Source: Lunularia cruciata (lineage: Eukaryota; Streptophyta; Marchantiopsida; Lunulariales; Lunulariaceae). From it: DNA of 64,000 nucleotides. Position numbers and translations under genes: made by a program. Position 1 is the first letter of the stretch. The number at the start of each line of letters is the position of its first letter. The notes under the pieces were generated by a model, which was not told the DNA's origin, did no database searches, and saw only the letters and a program-made list of their open reading frames with translations. Location: contig OX419758.1 in NCBI GenBank assembly GCA_948567375.1, positions 56,549,001 to 56,613,000 on the forward strand, read 5' to 3'. Positions 36,501 through 48,300 of this stretch are shown here, piece after piece.

Positions 36501-39367
36501 CATAATGAACTAAGAAGAATATATCTAGCCACTCTTGTAGAAGGAAACTCTTCCTTCTAGTTGATTGATAAATATCATATGTAGATGGATGTTTGACAAT
36601 GTCTTTCTGAATCAGTAAGATTCAATTCTTCTAGCAGAAACTATTTTTTAGAAGCCAAATAATTTACTAAACTACCTCCCTTTATGGAAATAATTTTCTG
36701 ACCTATCCACTCAAGGAAAGTAAGTATAATTTCTATTTATTTTGAGACAACAAAAACTTTACATCTTTTTCAACTCAAAGGCTTGGAGGACCTTAATTAC
36801 TTAGACATCTATAGATACCATTTAGTATAGCAATCATGGAGATAATCAAGAAGTTATAGATTGGTAATCTTTTGGAAAAATTTCAAAAAGTGTAATTCAT
36901 TTTTCTTTTATGAAGGATGGATGGAATTCTATACATACTTTGATTAGCACTTTGAATAACATAGCTCATGCAAAGTGTCTTCAAGACATTCTAAAGGTAA
37001 ACAATATCCTATCACTTGATGATGTCACATCCTTCCATGGAGTGAATCTTATTTGGAGGTAATCTAATTTAAAACACTACTCAACATCAAATATAGACAA
37101 GGAGATACTAGAAGACGTAGAAAAAAAAACTAAAGAAGATTAGTCGCTACTTTTGGTAAAAAATGAAAAGCTCTACTAAGAGAAGAGAATAAAAAAATTT
37201 CTATAAATTTTGTCTTGTTCCTTGTTGTTGAACTTGACTCTATATAAAAAGTGGAAAAGTAAAATCCACTTGGTTTAGTTTTAGTGGAATGGCGATACAA
37301 ATTCTTCTTCATTAGAAATTGGAGGTATGTAGAAAGTAAAAATTATCTGATTTATTTTTGCTAACAATGAGCAAGGAGATTGAGAATGAGAAAAAGCAAA
37401 ACAAGTGGAAGAATTACGACTATGTCTATAAATAATACCTCTCAAGTTGCAATTTGAACAACTTTAGTTTAGTAAAACTTTAGATATATTTGTTGGCACT
37501 AGATACAAATTTAATTGATGTAAAGAAAATTAATTAATCTTAGCCAAATAATTTAGGAATAGATCCATGTGCATAAAACCTCCATTAAAAGATAATTTTC
37601 AAACTATTTGATCACTTGAGTAGGCTTTAGAATGTAGAGCCATGAATTGCATACCTCTCCACTCTCATTGCTCATTGAGCTTGTTGTAAGAGAAGGATGG
37701 GTATGTCTATTCATACATTTAGTGCCTTTACTTTAACCTTAAGCATCATTCTTGGGGAGAAGAGAACTTAAAAGTCAAAGAAATGCATAGTTGGGACTAT
37801 CAAATCCACTTATTGCATTGAGGAGAGCTTCAAAAAATCTCCAAAATGGTAACCTTATTATCTAAAACTTGAATTTTTTATTTAGCCTTATAAGGTCTCC
37901 CTAAAATTAAAGAAAAAACATCTTGGAGAGGAAATTATTCATCTCCTAGAGTTGGTCTCTTCTCAATACCAGTTAAGCATTGTTGGCAAAAAAATTAAAC
38001 GACAAAATTTATATGTTTTTCAAGGGTAACTCAAGATTTCTTGAATCTAGTGAGTATATTTACTATTAGTAACAAAACCATAGTCTTTGAATAGAGGTTT
38101 GATCTTGGTTTCTTTTTGACAAAATTTAACTTTAAATAATACACTTATAAATTGAAAAAATGTGAAATTTGATAAGAAGTCTATACAAGATAGAACTACT
38201 CACTCAATCTCAAATTATAAAATGAAAAAGAATTGTCTTATATATAGTTGAGTAGAAGAAATAGGTGACTTTGACTCATAATGAGTATAAATCAAATTAG
38301 ACCATACAAAACATAGAAAAATTACCATTAGATGAAAATTAAGCAATTATTTGGGATCCATGTTGACATAGAATAATAAAAACAAATTTTTATTCCTTTC
38401 CCATTACTTTAATTCTTACTGTATATTTTCTCCTTCTTACTCATCAAATTCCTGTAATATTCAACAATTTTAGTCATTTTGCTTATTTTTAGTTTTCTTA
38501 TCTTTTTCTTCACCTAGTTTTCATTATTTGGAAAAATCTGCAAAGCCTACTAAACCTTATCATTTTAGTTATGTGAAGAGATCTCTAAAGAGAAGTTGGA
38601 TTTGTGGATGTTTCTAACTCATTTGGATTTTATTCTTTGGTCTTTTTTATCATATCTGCAAAGGGTAGAGATTGTTTATCCAAAGGTAACATTTAACACA
38701 TAAAGAGAAACATAAAGAAAGACTATGTCCGAGTGGAGAAGGATTTTTTGCTTGCATTGACTTCTTAAGAAGCTCCACATCTTATTATGAATGACATTCA
38801 CAAGCAAGTTGTGAAGGAGATGGATGACACCTTGCCAATAGTTACCTTACTATGCAACTCTTGAACCTTGTTTTACAATTTGGTAATTTTTTAGAAAACT
38901 TTGAGATGCTTTAAGGAGTGTGGATTATTGCCGTACGGGTTGGAATGCCCAAAGTTCATCAATTTACTGATGTGCAGAGTGGGAAAGCAGTGCAAAGGCA
39001 AGCACCACTTGCTTCCATAAAAGGTACTTGCACTCCATGGGGGCTCCATCTATAGAGGGTAAATGCACTTTGTAGAGGATGCTTTATCATATAAAGGTAA
39101 GAGCTCCTTATTATATGCTTCATATTTTATTTTTTGGATCTTTTATCTGGGCAATTGGTTGGCCAGTAGGTGACTTCACTGAAAGCTATAGAAGCATGCA
39201 TCTCTTGTCTTTACAACTTCTCCTTGCTTTGAATCGGCATAAAATCCTTGTCCTAATAGTGTAGAATTTTTGCAAGGGTATGGGGTTCTTATCTTTGTAG
39301 CTCAAGAAGTTACAATACATGCAAGAGAAGTATACATTTTCATTTGTTTTTACTTTGGAGCTCCTAT
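33501..39367. other. AT-rich repeat-like desert left of the gypsy element
   Basis: From about 34000 the sequence becomes strongly AT-rich and stays so. The longest ORFs (34825-35127 and 36283-36513 plus) show no domain. A short tandem repeat with a ~39-base period built on taatatatgtta-tctagttgaaattagag lies at about 35480-35545. Probably old decayed transposon DNA, but no diagnostic motif was found. Confidence 0.5.
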
Positions 39368-39937
39368 TATAAAGACATAATAAAGAAATAAGAGAATGAA
39401 AAGTCACACTGGAACTCTAAAATGTGAGAAACTACAAATGTCTAGCTTGGGCTTGGGCTTTGGTATTTATAGGAAACTTAGGTACAAGGTTCCAAAGAAG
39501 GTTCCTTCTAGATAACACCCTTCTTGAAGTGCAAGCTAAGCTAGCTATTTACTTGGTGTGTAAGCTAGTTCTTAACTTGGGAAAAAAGTTACTCAATGGT
39601 TGCTGTTGGTTCACCTCTAGCTATTGCTAATTTAGTATATAATAATTTAATAATGAGAACTTTTTATTTTTTGCTAAATCTTTCTTGGATATCTATGAAG
39701 CGCATCCCTATGTGAGCAAGCTGGTACTTATTCCTAACATGCCATTTTACCAAAATGAAGGAGTCTTTATATAATTAAGGGTAATTCTTATTGCATCCTT
39801 GGAAGGTATTTAGAAGCTCCTTGGATGTTCCTAGAACATTTTTAGAATTTCTTAGATATATGCTATTATGCCTCTTTTTAGCTATGTTTAGCTCCCACTA
39901 ACTCTATATTAGTTTATGCTAACCCTATATTATTACA
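39368..39937 (-). repeat. 3' LTR of the gypsy element (570 bp) carrying an insertion
   Basis: Matches the right LTR at both ends (39368-39598 and about 39805-39937) but is about 206 bases longer. The extra DNA lies between about 39600 and 39805 and has no counterpart in the other LTR. The minus-strand start TGTAATAATATAG sits directly after the polypurine tract. TATA-like box at 39465-39471. Confidence 0.8.
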
Positions 39938-40228
39938 TTTTCCTTCACCACCACTAATTGGTGATATCTTTGTTGCTATAGAATGGCAAAAAGGATATCA
40001 CCAATCAAACTCACATATACTGCTAGTACATTTGGAGATGAGAAATAGGCTCCCATGTGGCTGGATGACGAGAAATTTTTTCCAAAGGATCTTATGCTCA
40101 ATTTTTCATTGGGAGCCATGTTGGATGTTGTGACATGCAAGTATATGGTCAACTTTGCATTCTTCATGATCATTAATAAAGATCAGGGGACAAAAGAGTT
40201 GTGTGTATAGGTAGAAAAATAAGATGGG

Positions 40229-41300
40229 TTAGAAACAAAAGGAACTTTGAGACTTTGAGACATGGAAGACAAGATGGATCTTCATATGACTAGGAAATGC
40301 AAATTTGTAGGCAACAAAAGAAATGATCTGAAGAATCTCAAAGAGACCTACCCAAATGAGAGCAAATTTATGAACTTGAGTGTCAAGAGGGAGAGGAAGA
40401 TTACTAGAGGAAATCATAACCTTATCACCAATTTGAAAAGTGAGATCATGACAATGACAATCAACAGAATGCTTTTGCCAAATTAAACAACAAGACAATG
40501 AGACTTGGCTTGGTGTAAGAACATAAATAGCTTTGACAAGAAGGTGGAGGTATGAGGGACATGAGATGGTGCTGGAGCAAGAAAAGAATTTAGAACAAGT
40601 GAATCGTGCCCATAATTAAGGAAGAAGAGAGAGAAGTAGTAGTTGCTTGCTTGGAATTATTGTAGGCAAACTTGGTAACCATACAACTAGTATCTTAATC
40701 AATGTGGTGAATGTTGACAAAGGCACATAGCATATCCTATAGAGTGCAATTTGTTGTTTTTTTCTTCATCAATTTGAGGATGATAGACTATAGTCAATGC
40801 AAGCTTGGTGTTAAGGAGTTTTAAAAGCACTTGCCAAAATTTTCCAATGAATCAAGGATCACAATTAGAGATGAGAATCCTTAGCATCCCATGGTTTTTG
40901 AAGATCATATTGAAGAAGATTTGGGCCAAGGTTGGAGCATCCATGGTATCTACAATGGATACCAAATGAACATGTTTGCTAAGCTTATCAAAAAACACCA
41001 CAATTGCTCTCTGGCCTTGATCTATCTTTGGCAAGGATGTGATGAGGTCAATACTTACATGTTATCTTTGGGTAAATAGAATTGGGAGTGATTGGAATAG
41101 TCTACCCAATTTTTGGTTGTTGGTCTTGTTGCATTGGTAGCTCTCACAAGTTTGGCCAAACTCTTGAACCTCTCATGCTATTTTTGGCCATCAACAATGA
41201 TGTTGTAGGGTACTAAAGATCTTACTCACACTCATGTGACCAACTATTGGTAAGTAGGCATCTTGAAGGTGCACAAAAGTCATAGATCTCTCATAGTTTG
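40229..41300 (-). pseudogene. gypsy integrase remnant
   Basis: Minus-strand segments follow the integrase order: Cys pair CESYQCNK near 41150-41130, core start SIDLITSLPKIDQGQRAIVV near 41055-41000, DAPTLAQIFF, the second Asp region ISNCDP near 40865-40852, a YHPQ-type block near 40790, FAYNNS near 40670, and a C-terminal part (40498-40229) with GDKVMIS, KFALIWVGLFEIL and IHLVFHVS. Several stops break it. It would have inserted the cDNA copy into the genome. Confidence 0.85.
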
Positions 41301-41539
41301 GATGTAGATTTTATTCTTGTAAAATAAAAATACATTATTGAATAAAAAGGTATTGATTGACAAGGAGTGTACTCCTTGTCATGTGTTGCAAGATGGTTTT
41401 GCAAAAGAAGGGATCTTGTTGTAAAGTAGTCTTGAACTCGATGTATACATTTGAGTCTATCTCCATTGTGGTGATAGTTACTATCATGGACATTTGGAAG
41501 AATCTTCAAAGTAGTTCATCATGACAATCTATCTAGAAT

Positions 41540-42360
41540 GATATGGAACTTTTTGGGTTTGTACTCAAGCTTGATATCAAACTATTATAGTTATTCTTCC
41601 CATCAATGATGCAAACTCTTCATGTGCTTAAAATATACAGTCTCTAACAAGGGTTTATGATATGTTTGCATTAACAACTGTTTCTCCAAGAGGTAATATC
41701 TACACATCTTGGTTGCATAAAGCATTGCAAGTTTTTCTCAATCTATAAGAATATGGAGTTAGCAAAAGAGCTAGTAAAAAACTAACAAGTTAGTAGAATC
41801 AACTATATATAGCAAAAATGAAGTAGAACTAGCATAACCTAAGAATAATAAAAATATTCTAGAAGCATCTAGGAAGCTTTGGGTGAGAAACTTCTAGGAA
41901 CCCTTCTAGGGATAAAGTAGCTTGTACACCAAGTTGATAGCTAGCTTAGCTTGGAATTAAAAAAAAAAAGCTTTAGAAGGAACCTTCTTGAGAACCTTAT
42001 ACTTAAGTGGTATATAAATACCAAGACCAATGCGATCTTCTATTTTCCTATTTCTCTCCTTAGTCTTTTATATAATCTCTAGTAGAATAATTGATTTTTT
42101 GTGTGTTTAGTTGCCAAGATATAAAGGCAATTGGGATGCAATTCATATAGAAATTCTTATTATAGCACAACTCTAATTGCAAAGTTAGAAGCATCAAAAT
42201 AAACCACACAAGGTAGTTAAGGGTTATATCCTTGTGTTTCTTGAATGCTTCTTCTTGCTTGGCGTTCTTCTTGAAGTTTGATATTTTCTCCAAGAGATAA
42301 TCAATGGTGCAATCACATGAGCATAATAATGGAAGGAAAAAACCTTGAAAATTCATTAAA
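41540..42360 (-). pseudogene. gypsy RNase H remnant, interrupted by a solo LTR
   Basis: The upstream part (42356-42073) has the linker and early RNase H region, ending NYSTRD. The downstream part resumes left of 41744 with diverged sequence of the family. The two parts are separated only by the 329-bp solo LTR and its target duplication. Stops are present on both sides. Confidence 0.75.
41744..42072 (+). mobile_element. Nested solo LTR of a related gypsy family
   Basis: Starts tataagaatatggagttag, matching the minus-strand start of the host element's LTR. It contains a TATA box (tatataaata, 42011-42020) followed by ccaagacc, as in the LTRs at 45082 and 63144, and ends ttttata. Flanked by caatc (41739-41743) and taatc (42073-42077), a 5-base target duplication with one C/T change. 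No internal region accompanies it, so it is a recombination product. Orientation is opposite to the host element. Confidence 0.8.
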
Positions 42361-42399
42361 TTCCTAAGTTTCTATGGCATCCTTAGGAGTAGACCAATT

Positions 42400-43300
42400 G
42401 GTAATGGCTTTGATTTTCTACTCTTCCATCTTGATTCACTTTACTAAAACCTTATGGCCCAAGAAGGTAATTCCATTTGGCCAATAGGTACACTTGGATA
42501 TCTTTTATTAAGACTTCCATTGTCATAGTTTTCATAAGATTTCTCATGTATAGTTTTTGTGTTTTACCTTTGTTTTAATTTAATTTAAAATTTCATCCAA
42601 GAACACTCCTATGTATTGATCCAATAGCTCATCTAACACTTGATACATTTGATCCATGAAGACTATTGGAGCATCAGTGAGCCCAAATGTTAAAACTCTC
42701 CTTGCAAAAATGCCATATCTTGTATGAAGTAGTCTTTTTCACATCTTCTCTATCAATGAGAATACGTCAATACTCACTTTGAAGATCCAACTTTGAAAAG
42801 TATCATAATCCACTTAATCTATCCAACAAGTCATCAATTTGAGGAAAAAGATATGCATTCTTCACAATTATTTTAATGAAGATAATAGTAATCTATATAG
42901 AATCAAAGTACTCGCAATCTTTCTTTGGTACAAATAATAACATACTCCCCTAGGAAATGTACTATATCTTATGAAATCCTTCTACAACAACTTAGTCAAA
43001 GTTTTTTTTAAGTTCTACTATTTGAAGTTCTATTTCCATTCTATTTTTTGAAGTTCTCCTTTGGTGAGAACCAAATAGATTGGTCTACTCATTGGACTAC
43101 TACTTGGAAATATCTCAATCTTGAAGTGCATACCTTGATCAAAGTGCAACTCCTTTGAAAGATCATCCAAAAGCATATTTGAAAACTCTTGAAATATTTA
43201 ATCAAACACTATTTTTTGAGGCTTTTGATTTTCACTTGATTCTCCTTGCATAATCTGCTTGATCTATATAGCATAAACAAGAATGTCTCCCTCCAAAGCT
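42400..43300 (-). pseudogene. gypsy reverse transcriptase remnant
   Basis: Minus-strand pieces match the RT palm: PQIDDLLDRLSG and YFSKLDL near 42845-42790, FGLTDAP near 42687, and VFLDEIL near 42607-42587 where the catalytic YxDD-type motif should be. The second catalytic Asp is replaced by Glu. Stop codons interrupt the frame, for example between the SG and YF of the first block. It copies RNA to DNA in intact relatives. Confidence 0.82.
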
Positions 43301-43483
43301 TGTTCTATAGTTGCTTTACTAATAGACTTCTCATCATGAGGTTGACTATTTGTAGATACCTTCCTCAAAGGTGTCACATAACCTAATTAATAGTCCTTAC
43401 CGTTGTATTGTAATCATATTTATCATCAGACCCAATCAAATTAAACCTTGTGACATTCAATCCAAGGAAGACTTAGAATAATA

Positions 43484-43777
43484 TCATAGTTTAATGTAGT
43501 TTCTAAAAATTTCATATATTACAAATATTCCTTCCCAATCTTGGATATGAAAAATGTGAGATATGGAGTGCAAAACCTTTCTAGTATCCATAATCATCAA
43601 TTTTCTACCTAATATTAGCTTGATAGGAATACATAATTCCTTTGCTAATTGTATGGACATGCAATTCTCAAAACTCACACAATCAACCAAAATCCTAGAA
43701 TCAAAATTGAATAATATACCTTGCAAGTGAATCAAAATTATATAGGTTGAGCCTTCAATCCCATTGGAACAAATCAA
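43484..43777 (-). pseudogene. gypsy aspartic protease remnant
   Basis: An open stretch of 97 codons includes ILVDCVSFENCMSIQLAKEL. This corresponds to the retropepsin active-site region, where D-S/C-G-A-S is expected; here DCVS, so the Gly-Ala pair is lost. It lies between the zinc knuckle and reverse transcriptase, as in other Ty3/gypsy elements. Confidence 0.65.
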
Positions 43778-43849
43778 GTTCCTAGTAAGTGGCTCTACAT
43801 CTCTTATTGGAACTCTTCATTTCTTTGATCCTCATACTCCAAGAACTTC

Positions 43850-44300
43850 ATTTGGACAATAGTGCATGGTCATCCATTCCTTGTTACATGTTTTTGAAAT
43901 ACAATGTCCATTTTGGCAACAATAGAAGAAACCATCATTTTGTCACAATCATTCTCTATAATATAGTGCCAAGAGATCTTTGTTGGATGACAAAAATCTC
44001 CATTGATGCCAATTCTTCTATACATGTGTAGTGTGTCTGTAGGTTTTTTGAGGTCGAGGTCAGGACCAAGTTATGGCAACCAAGGAATCAAAATGCTCAA
44101 CCAATTGTATGGCTTCTTCCAAATGTCTAGGCTCACACAGATTACTTCCAAAATGGTATATCATTTCAAGTCTCTCACAAAAGAATCTAAAGCTTAACAA
44201 TCTTGTATCTTTAGAATCTATCCTTAGTATATACATCATTTTGTTTTGGAATTGAGTGATGTAGCTACTTACCAAACTAATTTATCTCAATTATGCCAAT
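43850..44300 (-). pseudogene. gypsy gag remnant with zinc knuckle
   Basis: At about 43933-43886 the minus strand reads a CCHC-type knuckle (YCCQNGHCISKTC) in which the first Cys position appears to be Phe. Upstream (about 44275-44060) is an open stretch with the Leu/Lys-rich look of gag but no diagnostic motif. Nucleic-acid binding would have been its role. No continuous frame remains. Confidence 0.6.
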
Positions 44301-44983
44301 CTATATTATACAACTTGTACAACATTTACCACTTGGAAAATACTAATTATTGCACTCTTGAATTCTTCCCATGTTAAGATTAGAGAAAAAAATTGCCATT
44401 TACCTTGCTCTACCCAAAATTGCAATCATAGTTTGTCCGCTTCATCTAATTGGCTAGTAGCCAAGAGGATCCATCTCTATTCATGTAGAAGATTTGTAAT
44501 TTCAAAGTATTGCTCACAATCAAATACAAAGTTCTCCATTGCACATAGTAAATTCTTGCTTTCAAATGGCTTAGGCTTTAGAAAATGCTCTTGAGCTTCT
44601 TCCTATTGGAAAGTTGATCTCTCTATTTGTTATTATCATTGACCCTCACAATCTCTCTCTTCTAATAATCAAGTGAGATGCTCCATTTATTGTTGCATAA
44701 CAACGATAATTTTGGGTATTGCCACCATGGCTACTACTACTCTACCAAACTACTTATTTGAAATTTTTTTGGTTAACATGTAAATGCAATACATCCATTG
44801 CTATTTGTAAGTTATAATCAAAAGTATCAATGGTTCATTAGACAAACTCATTCCATTAAAAAAGTTTTACCCTAATGTTAAATGATACTTTAGTAGTACA
44901 TGGACATGGAAGTCTCAATAGTTTAGAGGAAATGGATTTTGTGGCCCATAGATTTTATCCATCCCTTTGTGCTTTAATACTAA

Positions 44984-45347
44984 TATAAAAGAACAAGGAT
45001 AGAAATAGGAGAATAGAAGCTCATGTTAGAACTCTCAAATGTATGAAACTACAAATGTCTAGCTTCAATTTGGGCTCTGGTATTTATAGGCAACTTAGGT
45101 ACAAGGTTTCCAATAAGTTTCAAAGGTAGGTTCCTATTAGAAGCCTCCTTTCATGGAGTGCAAGCTAAGCTAGCTATCAGCTTGGCGTACAAGTTACTCA
45201 ATTCTTGGAAGCTTCTCATCAAGAAGCTTCTTGGATACTTCTAAAACATTGTTAGAATTTCTTAGATATATGCTAGTATGCCTCCTTTTACCTTTGTTGA
45301 ATTCCTATTAACTCCATATTACCTTCTACTAACTCCATATTATTTCA
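44984..45347 (-). repeat. 5' LTR of the gypsy element (364 bp)
   Basis: Aligns with the left LTR through the blocks aaactacaaatgtctagctt, aggtacaaggtt, gtgcaagctaagctagcta and tttcttagatatatgct. Minus-strand start TGAAATAATATGG. A TATA-like box lies at 45082-45088 (atttata on plus). The inner end has decayed from CA to TA. Confidence 0.85.
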
Positions 45348-45352
45348 CCTAT

Positions 45353-48300
45353 TTTGTGCTTTATCTACTTTCCTTGCTGGTGCAAAAGTGGAAGTCCCAC
45401 TAGTCTAGTCCTATCATATATAAATGTTCTCTACTTAATTTTCTAGTCTATTTTGGTAAAAGAATTGAACTCATTTTTCATATTTTTAAATTGTGCCTCT
45501 TCTTTTCTTTCTCTTTTATTGTTTCCAAGGAAAAAAAGAGTACCTAGCCAAGATCACTCAACATAGTTTAGCGCATTGAGAAATTTCATGTAAAAAATAT
45601 GATAAAATACGGTTTCTTATTTTGCTTAGCAATGTGGTTAATATTTGTGTTTATTTTCCTTATCCCCAACTTCAAAACCTCTTTATGGTTATTATTGAGA
45701 TGCAACATGTTATAGCCCTTGCTTTTGGACTTACATTGCACCCTAAAAGCAAGTCAAAAGGCAAGGAACTTATGGCTATTGAAGTGAAGAAAGAAAGATA
45801 TTGCAAACTAAAGAAGATAAAGTATGCTTCTTGTACTACTAATGTTGATAGCCAACAAATAACCAATGTAACATCTCAACTTGCTTGCTCAACACTTGTT
45901 GCACTTTGGTCTAAAAATGCAAATTCTTCAGCTTGTGAATTGAAGAAAATAGAGGTTTAGGAGATATGATTACCTTTGAGATCTCTTTATGAGATTAATA
46001 TGATTTCTAACAAGAACCAAAAGTACCAAAAACTTAAAAAGCTATAGTCATTTATCATTGGAGTGTATCTAATAAGATAATAAACATCAACATCCTAAAA
46101 TGTAGAGGACCGGAAAACTTGGAGCCCATACTAAATATGGTCAATCAATGATACTTTTTATCAAGAGCTAATTTTGGATAAAGATGGCCAATTCCCATTC
46201 AAACTTGATAAGGATGATTGAGATTGATCAAATTGGCCTTCAAAAATTTAGAAATTCTTTGTTAAGGGTACAAATCATGTCATACTAGCAAGGTGGAGGT
46301 TATTGCAAGCACACCAAATTGAAAAATCCTACCTAATATTTTACTTTGCTAGGATATATGATAAGTTGACCAATTTAGAAGTAACAATATTTTTCATGAT
46401 GATAATGTAGATAAGCAAGTCAAACAAGGATACCATTTGCATAGAAGATTGAGTACTTTCAAGAAAAAATCAAGGAGACTAGTTATTTGTCTTATTTATC
46501 ATTGGATAGGAAGTCACTTATAGAGAAATGATGTGAATGATAAAGCTACTTTAAACATGATTTTTATGTTCAATAATAAAATCTAGCAAATTATATTTTA
46601 CATTGGTAAGATTTAAAATATGAAAGAAAAGATATTTTATATTAGGGAGAAGAACTTTTGCAAGATTAAAAGGAGTTGGTGAATGCAATGGATGGTGACA
46701 CTCCAAGGATATAAGAGAGATATTCCAGATGTGGGAGAAGAAAATTTATAAGCATTTAAAATAGTTTGCAGATGCAAAGGATGGTGAAACTCCAAGGTTA
46801 CACAATGTATGAAGTTTGGTGTAGACCTCTCCAAGGTGTCAATGATTCTAAATTTTTTAGCATTTTATGGTGATTTGATGCAAGGAAGGTGAGCTTGAGC
46901 AAGATAGAAAACAAGGCAAAGAGTTCTTGCTTTCACAATTGCCTTTAGTACTCTATCATGAAGCAATTGGAGATGAAGTATTGAGTGGAAGCTCAAGTGA
47001 AAGTTCTTGCTTTCACAATTGCCTTTAGTACTCTATCATGAAGCAACTGGAGATGAAGTATTGAGTGGAAGCTCAAGTGAAATTTGGTGGATATGAACTC
47101 AACAAAAAACTAACAGATTTTTATCCATCTTTTGCTAAACTCTTGGTTATTTTTTATCATTCCATATCAGTTTGCATGTTTTAGCAAACAAAAAAGATTT
47201 ATCTCTTTACCAATGCTTAAACATTCTAAACTTCTTTATGTTGTAAGTTTTAGAAAAATATAAATGATAAGCAACTCTTCCATTAGGAATGAATATTGAT
47301 GAAAAAGAAGTGGTAGATGTCTCAAGCAAACAAAAGCATTTCAAACCTAATATTCTCTTGTCCAGATCTTGCACATACAAAAGTTTTCAAACCTAATATT
47401 CTCTTGTTTAATCTTGCACATAGAGGTCAATAGTATATTGAATGTGCAAATTCACCAAGGTAAAGAGAAATTATTATTAATGTTGATACAATTGTTTCAA
47501 AATTGGACATGCAGTATAGAAAATGCTTAATATCCAACATAAAGATAAAAAATTGATACATCTACAACAGAGATGTGAGATCTCAAGGATATTATAGAAG
47601 TACCATTCACAATAGCCACAAAAGATATTCAATTGGGCTATAATTTGAAGGATTGTATACATGGTATTTGCAAAACACTTTTGAAGGATAACATCTAAAA
47701 GATAATTGCTTTTTGTATGGAGAATAATACTTTGATGTGTTGGTCTTTGTCTTTTCACATAACTTATACTTTTTGCATTCAAGGACTTTAGTATCAATAG
47801 AGTTGCAAGTGGTATTTCATAAAAGATAAACTTCAAGAATTTTAGTAGATCATCCATCTCAACCACAATAAGAGATACGGACAGTGTGCTATGAATAAAA
47901 GGTTGCAAGATATCCAAGGAGTTGTTTGTCGATTTGTATAGTGAGCTTTGATAAAAGATAGAAAGATATCCATGGAATTATTTTGCTTGTGTAGTTAGGT
48001 GAAGAAGGAAGTCTCAAGTTTTATAAAGGCTCTTGTATGTACAAACATAAAGTAAGGAGAAAATGAATATAAAGCAAGGAATCAAAGGTTTAAAACACAA
48101 TACAAATTAAATGCATTGTGAACCTAGGAAAAGTCCCAAGGAAAAGGAAAGTTCTAGGGATACAAGATCAATTTTTAGATGGGAAGCTTGCTAACAAAAA
48201 TAAAAAGTGATTGAGAAGTTGATTACATACTTATCAAAGCAAAACAATTGGGTGATGGATCTCTTTGCCAATTTGAGAACCACATTGATGTGTGGATTGA

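Larger units (their letters stand above)
39368..45347 (-). mobile_element. Ty3/gypsy LTR retrotransposon, near full length, degenerate
   Basis: Flanked by the 5-base duplication cctat (39363-39367 and 45348-45352). LTRs lie at both ends. Next to the right LTR is a degenerate initiator-Met-type primer binding site (44971-44983, plus strand gctttaatactaa). Next to the left LTR is a purine-rich tract on the minus strand (39938-39960). On the minus strand the order is zinc knuckle, protease, reverse transcriptase, RNase H, integrase, which is the Ty3/gypsy order. All coding parts carry stops and frameshifts. A solo LTR (41744-42072) is nested inside. Confidence 0.88.

Noticed and set aside
47477-47917. 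146-codon hydrophobic open frame on the minus strand
   Set aside because: Composition (Ile, Leu, Phe, Tyr, Ser) is what AT-rich DNA gives by chance. No motif and no neighbours to support it.
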